In this document: one piece after another, positions 1-6,772 of the stretch
Layout of the letters: the number at the start of each line of letters is the position of its first letter
Position numbering within the stretch: position 1 is the first letter of the stretch
The notes under the pieces: model-generated
What the model saw: the letters and a program-made list of their open reading frames with translations, nothing else
Database searches by the model: none
What the model was told of the DNA's origin: nothing
Assembly: GCA_011051745.1 (NCBI GenBank)
Contig: DRKO01000388.1
Location: 1-9,671 of the forward strand
DNA length: 9,671 bases
Direction: 5' to 3'
Source of the DNA: Chloroflexota bacterium
Lineage (GTDB): Bacteria > Chloroflexota > Anaerolineae > Aggregatilineales > UBA3940
Position numbers and translations under genes: made by a program

Positions 1-14
1 CCGCCTGCACAGGA

Positions 15-31
15 GCCGGTTAGCTACCGGC
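15..31. repeat. Small inverted repeat (6-bp stem) in leader region
   Basis: GCCGGT and ACCGGC form a perfect 6-bp stem around the 5-base loop TAGCT. No T-run follows, so it is not a canonical terminator. It may be the end of a terminator for an upstream gene outside the window, or chance in GC-rich DNA. Just after it (32-57) come short degenerate repeats built on CAGC and ATCAGC. Confidence 0.3.
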
Positions 32-91
32 CATCAGCTATCAGCCACCTGTCAGCCCTTTCTCCCGTCCTTTCCACCCGAAAAGAGGCCT

Positions 92-122
92 TTACCACCT
101 GCCCGGCGTTTTGTGTTATTAT
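92..122 (+). promoter_or_regulatory. Weak candidate sigma70-type promoter for the secreted-protein gene
   Basis: A good -10-like hexamer TATTAT lies at 117-122. The best -35-like match is TTACCA at 92-97, with a 19-base spacer that is longer than ideal. If real, the transcript starts near 129 and has a leader of about 95 bases before the start codon at 225. The -35 match is poor, so this is tentative. Confidence 0.3.
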
Positions 123-210
123 GGGGCGTGTCGTTTGCTTTCCGGTGGCCCCCGACCCCTGAATCGTCGTCGCCGGGGTTCACCGTGCTTGAGTGCACGC
201 AACTCTTTTA

Positions 211-218
211 AGAAGGAG
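211..218 (+). promoter_or_regulatory. Strong ribosome binding site that fixes the start at 225
   Basis: AGAAGGAG contains a near-perfect Shine-Dalgarno core (AAGGAG, 213-218). It lies 6 bases before the ATG at 225 but directly abuts the ATG at 219, which argues for 225. The stretch TTTAAGAAGGAGAT (207-220) also matches, from memory, the phage T7 gene 10 leader used in expression vectors; convergence on the anti-SD sequence is the simplest reason. Confidence 0.75.
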
Positions 219-224
219 ATGCCC

Positions 225-1088
225 ATGCGCCGCCGCATGTTGAGTATCCTGCTGCTCGCCGCGCTGCTGAGCCTGATCACGCTGATCCGGCCCCGCCCCG
301 CCCGCGCGTTGCAGGCCTGGTTTACCAAGGGGGCCAGCGACTGCGCCAGCATCGCCGCCTCGATTACGCTCGTTTACCAGACCGACGACTCGACAACAGG
401 TGAGCACCGCGACAACTTCCGCCTCGAAATCTACGATGGCACGCTGGGGCACATCATGGCCTCCGTCAACGAGTCGATCACTCAGGAACAGAGTCCTTTT
501 TACTGGGTGACGCACCGCATCGAGGCCGCCTCGTACAACGGGCTGTACCGCATCGAGGTGTGGGACACCGATGGGAATGGGGACCGGGTGCGGCTGGTTG
601 AGCAGGCGTATTATCAGTGCAACACCGGTAACTCGTGGCGCACGCTCAACCCGATTGACGAGAACCCCAATATCCCGGAGGTGACCTGCTACGCCCGCGT
701 GCCGCTCTACACGACCAATACCGCGCCGGAGCCGGGTGTCATCATCATGATGTGGACGTACAGCGAGGAACGCCCCGCGCCGGAATACCATCTGGCGACG
801 CGGCCCGTCCAGCCCGGCGACAGTCTGGACAACATCGAGCTACGCGCGCCGTGCGGAACCTACCTGCGGCTGTACTACATGCCGGATAGCACGCGCCTGC
901 TGTACTCGATGCCTTCACAGTATTATCCGCACAGTCTGTACGGCGTACCGACAAGCCCGCCGGGTGGCCCGGAAGTGCTGGCCCCGGCCTATTACCCCTT
1001 CTTCCCCTTTGATGGGCTGCCGCGCAACGTGACGCCCAGCCCCACGCCGGAAGCCACGGCCACACCGGAGCCGACAGCTACGCCGTAG
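225..1088 (+). CDS. Secreted protein of unknown function with Pro/Thr-rich C-terminal tail
   Basis: This is a 287-residue protein that I do not recognise as a named family. The ATG at 225 is chosen because AAGGAG sits 6 bases upstream and because translation then opens with a textbook signal peptide: MRRRM, a hydrophobic core (about 6-21), then a signal peptidase I-like ARA site (26-28). The mature part holds four cysteines (40, 132, 155, 210), which could form two disulfides, and is rich in Tyr/Trp and short beta-like segments. Residues 114-120 (DTDGNGD) look like a calcium-binding loop. From about 270 the chain becomes a Pro/Thr/Ala/Glu tail, of the type often used as a wall or interdomain linker in Chloroflexota proteins, and it stops there with no anchor or following domain. 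It is monocistronic, with its own terminator. A role in envelope or extracellular binding is plausible but unproven. Confidence 0.8.
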   Translation: MRRRMLSILLLAALLSLITLIRPRPARALQAWFTKGASDCASIAASITLVYQTDDSTTGEHRDNFRLEIYDGTLGHIMASVNESITQEQSPFYWVTHRIEAASYNGLYRIEVWDTDGNGDRVRLVEQAYYQCNTGNSWRTLNPIDENPNIPEVTCYARVPLYTTNTAPEPGVIIMMWTYSEERPAPEYHLATRPVQPGDSLDNIELRAPCGTYLRLYYMPDSTRLLYSMPSQYYPHSLYGVPTSPPGGPEVLAPAYYPFFPFDGLPRNVTPSPTPEATATPEPTATP

Positions 1089-1114
1089 CACACTGGCCTG
1101 CACACAGATCAGAA

Positions 1115-1145
1115 GGGCGAGGACGATACCGTCCCCGCCCTTTTT
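1115..1145 (+). terminator. Rho-independent terminator after the secreted-protein gene
   Basis: GGGCGAGGACG (1115-1125) pairs with CGTCCCCGCCC (1130-1140) around the loop ATAC, giving 10 of 11 pairs with one A/C mismatch. TTTTT follows directly (1141-1145). It starts 27 bases after the stop codon. On the minus strand the same hairpin is followed only by TTCTGATC, so it is a weaker stop for the converging racemase gene, which ends at 1172. Confidence 0.9.
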
Positions 1146-1171
1146 GCGTCTCCGCCTCGATGCTCAGAGGG

Positions 1172-2449
1172 TCAGGACTGCGTCTCCAGATAGGGGATCG
1201 TCTGCGGGCCTTCCGGGATCACGCAAACGCGGGCCTGCGGGCCGTGCTTCTCCCGCAGACGGGCGACCGTCTCCTCGATGCTCCGGCAGGGGATGAAGAG
1301 AGCCTGCCTGATTTGCTCATCGGTCAGGTTGTGGCTGTAGACGTACACGTCGGCGTGACGTTGAATCTGGGCCTGTATCTGCACCTGCCATTGATCCTGA
1401 ACGCAGAAACCGGGCTGAGCGACCATCGCAGCCACCCGATCCGGCGAACCGGCCTCCCTCAGCAGAGAGGCGTACTGCCCGTGATCGGGCAGGCCGTCTT
1501 CGCAGGCGGTGGCGATGATGATCGCGCCGCCTTCCCGCACGATCTGGCGGGCGGCGCTCATCCCCTTGACCGACTGGTAGAGGTTCTGATCGAGGGGATA
1601 GCCGCTGTTGGTGGTGATCACGATGTCGTAGGGTTCGGGCACGCCGACCATCGCGCTCTGCCTGACAAAGGCGCAACCCGCCGCGTGCGCGGCCAGCATA
1701 TCGCCCGCGAAAACGCCCGTGATCTCGCGCCGGACGTTGAGTGTGACGTTGAGCAGGAAGGTGGGGTTGGTGCGCAGCGCGACCTCGCGCATCTCCTCCC
1801 AGATCGGGTTACCTGCGGTGATGCCCCAGGTCGCCTTCGGGTGAGCGATCATCTCATAGCCGTGATTGGTGAAGACGCTCTCCGAGCCGGCCAGCGCGGG
1901 CAGGATCGCCTTCGGGCCGCCGCTGAAACCGGCGAAGAAGTGCGGCTCGATGAAGCCGGTCAGGATGCGGACATCGGCCTCCAGATAGTGGCGGTTAACG
2001 CGCACCGGATGCCCTGACGATGTCTCGCCCAGAGAGACGAGATTCTCGTCATCGTAGCAGTTGTGCTGAAGGCAACGGTAGTTATCCACGATCTGATCGC
2101 CGAGCATGGCCCGCAGCTCGGCTTCGGTCTGGGGACGATGCGTGCCCAGGCCGTTAAGCAGGGTGATGTCCTCGCGGGCGATGCCCGCCGACTCCAGCTC
2201 CGCCAGCAGCACCGGCATGATGCGGTCGTTCGGCGTGGCGCGGGTGATGTCGGTGTGGACGATCACGACCGTGTCGCCGGGCCTGACGAGATCGGCGAGG
2301 GGAGGCGATTCGATGGGATGGCGCAGCGCCTCCCGGAGGGCGGCGGCCTCGTCCGGCAGGCCGGGCACAAAGCGCGGCTCCACCACGTCCACCGCGCCGG
2401 GCAGGTCTATCTCAAGCCCGCTGCGACCGTATGCCAGTGTAATGCGCAC
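1172..2449 (-). CDS. larA: LarA-family nickel-pincer 2-hydroxyacid racemase/epimerase homologue (DUF2088)
   Basis: This 425-residue protein has the length of characterised LarA lactate racemases (about 424). The GTG start at 2449 is chosen because AAGGAGG lies 6 bases upstream and because homology begins at once (MRITLAYG). The N-terminal half has DITRATPND (67-75) and GTHRP (102-106). The family signature EPHFFAGFSGGPK runs 168-180, and SVFTNHG follows (191-197). Mapped on Lactiplantibacillus LarA, as I recall its active site, R70, H104, H170, K180 and H196 match the cofactor and catalytic residues; K180 would be the lysine covalently bound to the nickel-pincer nucleotide and H170/H196 flank the reaction. 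Y291 and K295 also match. The H170-K180 and K180-H196 spacings (10 and 16) are as in the family. Family members act on lactate, malate, phenyllactate, hydroxyglutarate or sugar acids, so the substrate is open. Cofactor genes larB/C/E are not in the window. It follows the two signalling genes after a 70-base gap. Confidence 0.9.
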   Translation of the reverse strand: MRITLAYGRSGLEIDLPGAVDVVEPRFVPGLPDEAAALREALRHPIESPPLADLVRPGDTVVIVHTDITRATPNDRIMPVLLAELESAGIAREDITLLNGLGTHRPQTEAELRAMLGDQIVDNYRCLQHNCYDDENLVSLGETSSGHPVRVNRHYLEADVRILTGFIEPHFFAGFSGGPKAILPALAGSESVFTNHGYEMIAHPKATWGITAGNPIWEEMREVALRTNPTFLLNVTLNVRREITGVFAGDMLAAHAAGCAFVRQSAMVGVPEPYDIVITTNSGYPLDQNLYQSVKGMSAARQIVREGGAIIIATACEDGLPDHGQYASLLREAGSPDRVAAMVAQPGFCVQDQWQVQIQAQIQRHADVYVYSHNLTDEQIRQALFIPCRSIEETVARLREKHGPQARVCVIPEGPQTIPYLETQS

Positions 2450-2455
2450 GGCGTT

Positions 2456-2462
2456 CCTCCTT
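2456..2462 (-). promoter_or_regulatory. Shine-Dalgarno site supporting the GTG start of larA
   Basis: Read on the minus strand this is AAGGAGG, followed by AACGCC and then GTG at 2449. It decides the start, because the open frame continues far upstream into the neighbouring gene without any recognisable protein sequence. A GCCCGTTCGGGC palindrome lies a little further upstream (2483-2494). It has no T-run and is not a clear terminator, so read-through from the kinase genes is possible. Confidence 0.75.
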
Positions 2463-2519
2463 CTTTGTTTTGCTGTGTGGATGCCCGTTCGGGCGTGCCC
2501 TGCTGATACGTGGCCGTCT

Positions 2520-3656
2520 CTACTGCGGATTTTCGGGCACGGGTAACCGGATCGTGAGGGTCGTCCCCCTGCCCGCCAGCCCCTCGCTCTCGACCTCGAT
2601 CCGTCCCCCGTGCAGTTCGACCAGCCCCCGGGCGATAGCCAGCCCCAGCCCGATCCCCTGCCCTTCGGAGTGATCGCGGCTGATCTGGTGAAACACGTCG
2701 AAGATGAAGGGTTGTTCTTCAACCGGGATGCCCGGCCCCTGATCGGAAACCGAGATTGACAGCATCCCGTCTCGCAGCCCGGCGCGCACTTCAACCTGTC
2801 CACCGGCCTCTGAGAACTTGATGGCGTTGTCCAGCAGGCGGTTCAACGCCTCGGATAGAAGCTCCGGCACGGCCTCGACGGGGGGCAGGCCGGGCGGGAT
2901 GACGGCCCGCAATCGAATTTCCCGCCGGAGGGCTTCCTCCTCGAAGGCTATCACCACGCCCCCGATCAGGTGATCCAGCCAGTCTATCCGCTCCTTCTGT
3001 TGCTCGTAGAGCGCGGCAAGCTCGCCGGTCTCGATCTCGATCACGCGCAGCAGGTCTTCGACCAGGTGGCTCAACTGCTGTGCTCCCCGGTTCAGGTCCT
3101 CAAGAAAGAGTGTGAAGGAGCGGTAATCTAGCTGCGCCCCCTCGGAGGCCACCATATCGGTGTAGTTCTTGATCTGCGCCAGCGGGGCACGCAGTTCGCC
3201 GTCGAGCAGGGACATCACCCGCGCTTTCAACCTCTCCAGCTGGCGGCGGTTGGCCTGCCGGATGCCCTGTGCCCGTCGCAGGCGGGTTTCCACCACGTTG
3301 AGGACATCTTCTATCTCGAACGGCTTGGGCAGGTAATCGTCCACGCCCAGCCCCATCCCCTCGCGTATCTCGTTCGGCTGACCTCTGGCGGTGATGAACA
3401 CGAAGGGGATCAGTTCCCAGTCGGGGTTAGCCCGCAGGGCGCGGTAGAAGTCGTAGCCGTCCATGACGGGCATCATAATATCGGAGAGGATGAGATCAGG
3501 CTCCTGAGTCTCCATGACGGCCAGCGCCTCCGCCCCGTTGGTGGCGGTGAGCACCTCATAACCGGCAATCCGCAGCACGTCAGCCAGACTCTCCAGAATA
3601 ACCTGTTCGTCCTCGACAACCAGAACAGTGGCACTCTCGCCTGTTTCGTTAGCCAC
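2520..3656 (-). CDS. Response regulator receiver fused to a kinase-like module lacking the phospho-accepting histidine
   Basis: 378 residues from the GTG at 3656. This start is preferred over a GTG at 3698 because GGGAGG lies just before it and because it falls 20 bases after the upstream kinase stop. A receiver (REC) domain spans about 10-125, with acidic pocket E15/D16, phospho-acceptor D59 (LILSDIMMP), T89 and K111-P112, all as expected. A helical linker (about 126-147) leads to a DHp-like helix pair (about 148-212). In the H-box the usual SHELRTPL reads DGELRAPL (152-159), so G153 replaces the histidine; its GGC codon is two changes away from either histidine codon. The HATPase_c domain (about 262-373) looks intact: N-box N277, G1 box D305-x-G-x-G, F-box 317-322, and G2 box GQGIGLGLA (332-340). 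No membrane segment and no DNA-binding domain are seen. It likely receives phosphate from the adjacent kinase. Output by protein contact or ATP binding is inferred. Confidence 0.88.
   Translation of the reverse strand: MANETGESATVLVVEDEQVILESLADVLRIAGYEVLTATNGAEALAVMETQEPDLILSDIMMPVMDGYDFYRALRANPDWELIPFVFITARGQPNEIREGMGLGVDDYLPKPFEIEDVLNVVETRLRRAQGIRQANRRQLERLKARVMSLLDGELRAPLAQIKNYTDMVASEGAQLDYRSFTLFLEDLNRGAQQLSHLVEDLLRVIEIETGELAALYEQQKERIDWLDHLIGGVVIAFEEEALRREIRLRAVIPPGLPPVEAVPELLSEALNRLLDNAIKFSEAGGQVEVRAGLRDGMLSISVSDQGPGIPVEEQPFIFDVFHQISRDHSEGQGIGLGLAIARGLVELHGGRIEVESEGLAGRGTTLTIRLPVPENPQ
2581..2601. repeat. 21-base direct repeat, copy 1 (in the REC-kinase gene)
   Basis: The same 21 bases occur at 3729-3749 and encode the conserved IEVESEG segment near the end of both ATPase domains. 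After one mismatch the match continues for five more bases (GTCCC). The likely cause is paralogy of the two kinase C-termini with shared codon choice, not a mobile repeat. Confidence 0.7.
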
Positions 3657-3676
3657 ACTGCCTCCCGGCCCTTTGC

Positions 3677-6238
3677 CTATGATGCTACTGGAACCCACAC
3701 GGTGAACGTCGCCCCTTTGCCGGGCTTACCCTCGCTCTCGACCTCGATCTGTCCCTGATGGCGCCTCACAATCTCTCTGGCAATCGCCAGCCCCAGCCCG
3801 GTCCCCGGTGCGCCGGACTGCGTTCCGGCCCTTCCCCGGTAGAAGCGTTTGAACAGATGGGGCAGGTCTTCAGCCTGAATCCCCGGCCCGGTGTCGCTGA
3901 CTCTGAAGCCGACCCATCTTTCCCCGTCGTCCCGACGGCTCACGGTGCTGACCGTGACCTGCCCGCCTGCTGGCGTATAGTTTAGCGCATTGGCAAGGAG
4001 GATGCTTAACACCTGCCCCAGCAGGCCGCGGTCGGCGTAGGCGGGTGGCAGGCCCGTTTGTTCTTCCTGCGAGAGAGTCAGGTTATGGCTCTCGGCCACC
4101 GGAATGCGCTCATTGACGATCTCCCCGACCAGATCGTTCAGATCGACCGGCTCAAGCTGCAACTCCACCCCGCCCTGTTCCAGCCGTGAGAGGCGGAGCA
4201 GGTCTTCTACAAGCTCCTCCAGCCGATCGATGTCCCGCTCCAGCCGTGAGAGATAGACATCCTGCTCGGTCGGGTTCAGGTGGATCAGCTTGATATTCAG
4301 CTTCAGGCTGGTGATCGGCGTGCGCAGCTCATGCGAGACGTTGGAGACGAAAGCCTCTTTCATGCGTTCCAGTTCTTTGCGCTCGGTGATGTCGCGCAGT
4401 GTGCCGATGAAGGCGACGACCTCCCCTTCCGGATTGTGCAGGGGCGAGATCGTCACCGCCGCATCGTAGATCGTGCCGTCCTTGCGCCGGATGGGCATCT
4501 CGCCCCGCCAGCCCTCTCCGGCACGCATGGCAGCCGAGGAGCGTTCAAATATCTCCCGGGGCATCGTCTCATCGAGCAGCAGGAGATGCGAACGGCCCTC
4601 TACCTCCGCAACGGTGTAGCCGGTCTGCTGTTCAAAGGCCGGGTTCACCTGCTGGATGCGCCCGTCGGGCTTGACGACAATGATCGCCTCCCCGATTGTG
4701 TTCAGGATAGCCTCGACGCGCTCCTTCGTGCGGAGCAATTCGTGGGTGCGCTCTCTGACGGCCTGCTCCAGAAAGCCGCTGTAGGATTCCAGTTCGTGAT
4801 AAAGGCGGGCGTTCTGGAGGGCAATGGCGGCCTGATTGGCGAATGCCGTCGCCAGTTCGATCTCCTCGGCGGTGAAGGGCTGGATGGCCGCCCGATCCAG
4901 CGTGATCTCGCCGATTGTCTGGCCGCCTGCTGTGAGCGGCACGCCCAGCCATGAGCGGATGCGCCCTGAGTGGTAGGCCGCTGCCTCGGTCTGAAAGTGG
5001 GGATAGCTGCGGGCTACATCCGCAATGGCAAGCGGAGTGCCGGTCTCGATCACGTGGGCGTTGGGAAAGGTGGGCTTGAGCGGAAAAGAGAGGTTCAGCA
5101 CTTCGTCCGGTTTCTCGAAGCCCCGGCAGGCCACGATTCGGAGATGCTTCCCCTCCAGTTGCTGGACGGAAGCGCTGTCGTAGGGAATCACCCGCTGAAG
5201 CTGCTGGAGGATGATCTCCAGCACTTCGTTCAGATCGAGCGTCGAGCTGAGCGCGGAGGCCGCTTCGCGCAGTGTCTCCGCGATACGGTAACGTCGGCGC
5301 TCCTTCCTGAAGAGCTGAGCGTCGCGTGCCGCCTGAGAGATCACGGCGGCGATGCTGGTCGCCAGTTCTATCTCGCGGGTGGTGAACGTCCGCCGCCCGT
5401 GCGGGTTAAGAACCACCGCCCCCATCGCCTCCTCGGCCATCAGCGGCAGGACGAGGAGGGAGATCGTCTCGGACTGCCTGAGCATTTCCTGCGCAAAAGG
5501 AAGGTGCGGGCCGCTCCGTGCATCCTCCACGACAAAGGGGTGTTTGCTCTCCAGAAGGCCCTGCACTGTCGGATCGGAGTCCAGCGGGACGACCAGCCCC
5601 TTCAGGCCGGGGACACCCGGCGGGCAACGCTCGGCCACGATGGTGGCCGTCGTCCGCTCGCTGCTCAGGAGCACCGCCGCCACATGAGGGATGTTCAGCG
5701 CGTCGGACAGTTCCCGGCAGGCCACGTCCAGCACCTCTTCGATCTCCAGCGAGGCGGTGCTGGCGGCGACGATGCGCCTGAGCAGGGTCAGATTGATCAA
5801 CCCCTCCTCAAGCAGGTTCGAGAGTTGCTCGCTGCGGCCTTCTAACTCCCTCAGCAATTCCCGGTTCCGATCCCTGATGCGGCCCAGCAGGATCGAGACG
5901 CCCAGGACGACCGTAATGCCCAGCGCTGCCCGCAGGAATCCTCCGGTCAGGGAGGTAGGCCCATAAGACGTAAAGACCGAGTAGATGATAAAGGCCGACA
6001 TGATCGCGGCGCTGAGGAGGCCGGGGCGCAGCCCGCCTATGCCTGCCGCCAGGATGACGGAAGTGTGGAGAAGAAGAAAGGGGATCGGGAACGCCATCCC
6101 TGTTCGACGCGCGAACTCGGCGTAAGCGACGCTCAGGATAGTTGCCAGAACGCCGATCCAGGGGGTCCACCCCGGAACATCGCGAGAGAGGAATTCGTCC
6201 CAGCCGGAAAGGAGTTTCTTCACCCCGTTGTACAACAC
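3677..6238 (-). CDS. Membrane sensor histidine kinase (4 TM, GAF-GAF-PAS-HisKA-HATPase)
   Basis: 853 residues from the GTG at 6238, which has AGGAAGAGG 7 bases upstream. A GTG at 6271 is in frame but lacks a clear ribosome site. Four close hydrophobic segments (about 24-42, 50-67, 71-90, 100-119) form a KdpD-like or MASE-like membrane unit with almost no periplasmic loops, so sensing is probably within the membrane or cytoplasm. Then come a coiled coil, GAF1 (about 154-309), GAF2 (about 319-480), another coiled coil, and a PAS/PAC domain (about 504-624, ending GTLRDITERKELE). The HisKA has the canonical SHELRTPI with phospho-accepting H636. The HATPase_c domain has N750, the G1 box DTGPG from D782, and the G2 box GTGLGLA (812-818). 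It is a complete autokinase lacking its own receiver. The natural partner is the REC protein encoded 20 bases downstream. The ligands of the GAF and PAS domains cannot be read from the sequence. Confidence 0.93.
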   Translation of the reverse strand: MLYNGVKKLLSGWDEFLSRDVPGWTPWIGVLATILSVAYAEFARRTGMAFPIPFLLLHTSVILAAGIGGLRPGLLSAAIMSAFIIYSVFTSYGPTSLTGGFLRAALGITVVLGVSILLGRIRDRNRELLRELEGRSEQLSNLLEEGLINLTLLRRIVAASTASLEIEEVLDVACRELSDALNIPHVAAVLLSSERTTATIVAERCPPGVPGLKGLVVPLDSDPTVQGLLESKHPFVVEDARSGPHLPFAQEMLRQSETISLLVLPLMAEEAMGAVVLNPHGRRTFTTREIELATSIAAVISQAARDAQLFRKERRRYRIAETLREAASALSSTLDLNEVLEIILQQLQRVIPYDSASVQQLEGKHLRIVACRGFEKPDEVLNLSFPLKPTFPNAHVIETGTPLAIADVARSYPHFQTEAAAYHSGRIRSWLGVPLTAGGQTIGEITLDRAAIQPFTAEEIELATAFANQAAIALQNARLYHELESYSGFLEQAVRERTHELLRTKERVEAILNTIGEAIIVVKPDGRIQQVNPAFEQQTGYTVAEVEGRSHLLLLDETMPREIFERSSAAMRAGEGWRGEMPIRRKDGTIYDAAVTISPLHNPEGEVVAFIGTLRDITERKELERMKEAFVSNVSHELRTPITSLKLNIKLIHLNPTEQDVYLSRLERDIDRLEELVEDLLRLSRLEQGGVELQLEPVDLNDLVGEIVNERIPVAESHNLTLSQEEQTGLPPAYADRGLLGQVLSILLANALNYTPAGGQVTVSTVSRRDDGERWVGFRVSDTGPGIQAEDLPHLFKRFYRGRAGTQSGAPGTGLGLAIAREIVRRHQGQIEVESEGKPGKGATFTVWVPVAS
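3729..3749. repeat. 21-base direct repeat, copy 2 (in the sensor kinase gene)
   Basis: Identical to 2581-2601 and in the same codon register, coding for the IEVESEG strand of the ATPase domain. A second shared block, GCCAGCCCCAGCCCG, occurs in both genes over the G2 box. Both support common descent of the two ATPase domains. Confidence 0.7.
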
Positions 6239-6370
6239 TGCAACACCTCTTCCTGTGCTCTGTGAATTCACAGGCCCCGCGCCGGTTGCGATGACTCTTC
6301 AGTGAAAGCAATCTGATACAGCCCCCGCACCTGACGGTTACGACCGGACAGCGGGTGGCCTGCTGGTATG

Positions 6371-6405
6371 CAGGAAGGCCCGTCCTGTCAGGTTCTCGGA
6401 ACCTG
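6371..6405. repeat. Two adjacent inverted repeats (tandem hairpins or operator)
   Basis: CAGGA (6371-6375) pairs with TCCTG (6383-6387) across 7 bases. One base later CAGGTTC (6389-6395) pairs perfectly with GAACCTG (6399-6405) across the 3-base loop TCG. CCTGTCAGG (6384-6392) forms a third, overlapping palindrome between them. The site lies about 130-170 bases upstream of the kinase start. It could be a regulator binding site or RNA structure. Confidence 0.5.
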
Positions 6406-6597
6406 TTTGTCTCTATCGCAAGAATCGCCACACTGCCGTGCACGCGGCGATGTCCTCAGAGATTTACCGGCTGGGAAACACACAAGGGGCTGGGAGCGTA
6501 TCCTGTCTACGGAGCGGGTCACACGGGGTATCCATCTTTCAAGCCTGACAGACCGACGAGAGATAGAGGCTCCGGAGGCTCCTGATCCCGGGTTGCC

Positions 6598-6616
6598 CGT
6601 CAGAACTTGCCTGACG
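6598..6616. repeat. Inverted repeat CGTCAG-N7-CTGACG
   Basis: Perfect 6-base arms (6598-6603 and 6611-6616) flank AACTTGC. Spacing and symmetry would suit a dimeric transcription factor or a small RNA hairpin. No T-run follows. Short arms in GC-rich DNA can arise by chance. Confidence 0.3.
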
Positions 6617-6772
6617 TTGTCGGGTTCACTCGGACCCCGCCAGGGCAGAGACGCTGGCTCCAGAGGCCGGCAGGCGATGTGATGCCATATACCACGTGAG
6701 CAACCAGTATCCCCGTCCAGCACTGCAACGGGAATCTCTGCAAGACTGTTTAACTTTGATCAAGCGCAATGA

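Noticed and set aside
207..220. Match to the phage T7 gene 10 leader used in expression vectors, possibly a cloning artefact
   Set aside because: Only about 14 bases match, they are those set by pairing to 16S rRNA, and the surrounding DNA is consistent with the rest of the window.
1160..2017. Open frame of 285 codons on the plus strand opposite the racemase gene
   Set aside because: The opposite strand encodes a protein with a full set of LarA motifs. This frame shows none and overlaps the terminator region.
2483..2494. GCCCGTTCGGGC palindrome between the REC protein and the racemase as a terminator
   Set aside because: Short stem and no T-run on the minus strand; more likely chance or a minor structure.
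2450..2803. Upstream in-frame extension of the racemase to an ATG-like start at 2803
   Set aside because: The extra 118 residues overlap the kinase coding sequence, are Arg/Ser/Gly-rich, and bypass the excellent ribosome site at 2456-2462.
3657..3698. Longer REC protein starting at a GTG at 3698, overlapping the kinase end
   Set aside because: It has no Shine-Dalgarno sequence and adds 14 residues without homology; the GTG at 3656 has GGGAGG upstream. It cannot be fully excluded.
4970..5845. Open frame of 291 codons on the plus strand inside the kinase gene
   Set aside because: It lies opposite well-defined GAF domains. Its composition is typical of an antisense shadow and it has no convincing ribosome site.
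6239..6271. Longer sensor kinase starting at the GTG at 6271
   Set aside because: No ribosome site precedes it, whereas the GTG at 6238 has AGGAAGAGG 7 bases away. The 11 extra residues carry no feature.
6368..6723. Two overlapping open frames (about 104 and 111 codons, opposite strands) in the long intergenic region
   Set aside because: Arg/Ser/Gly/Cys-rich, no hydrophobic core or domain, no good ribosome site, and they overlap each other; most likely chance.
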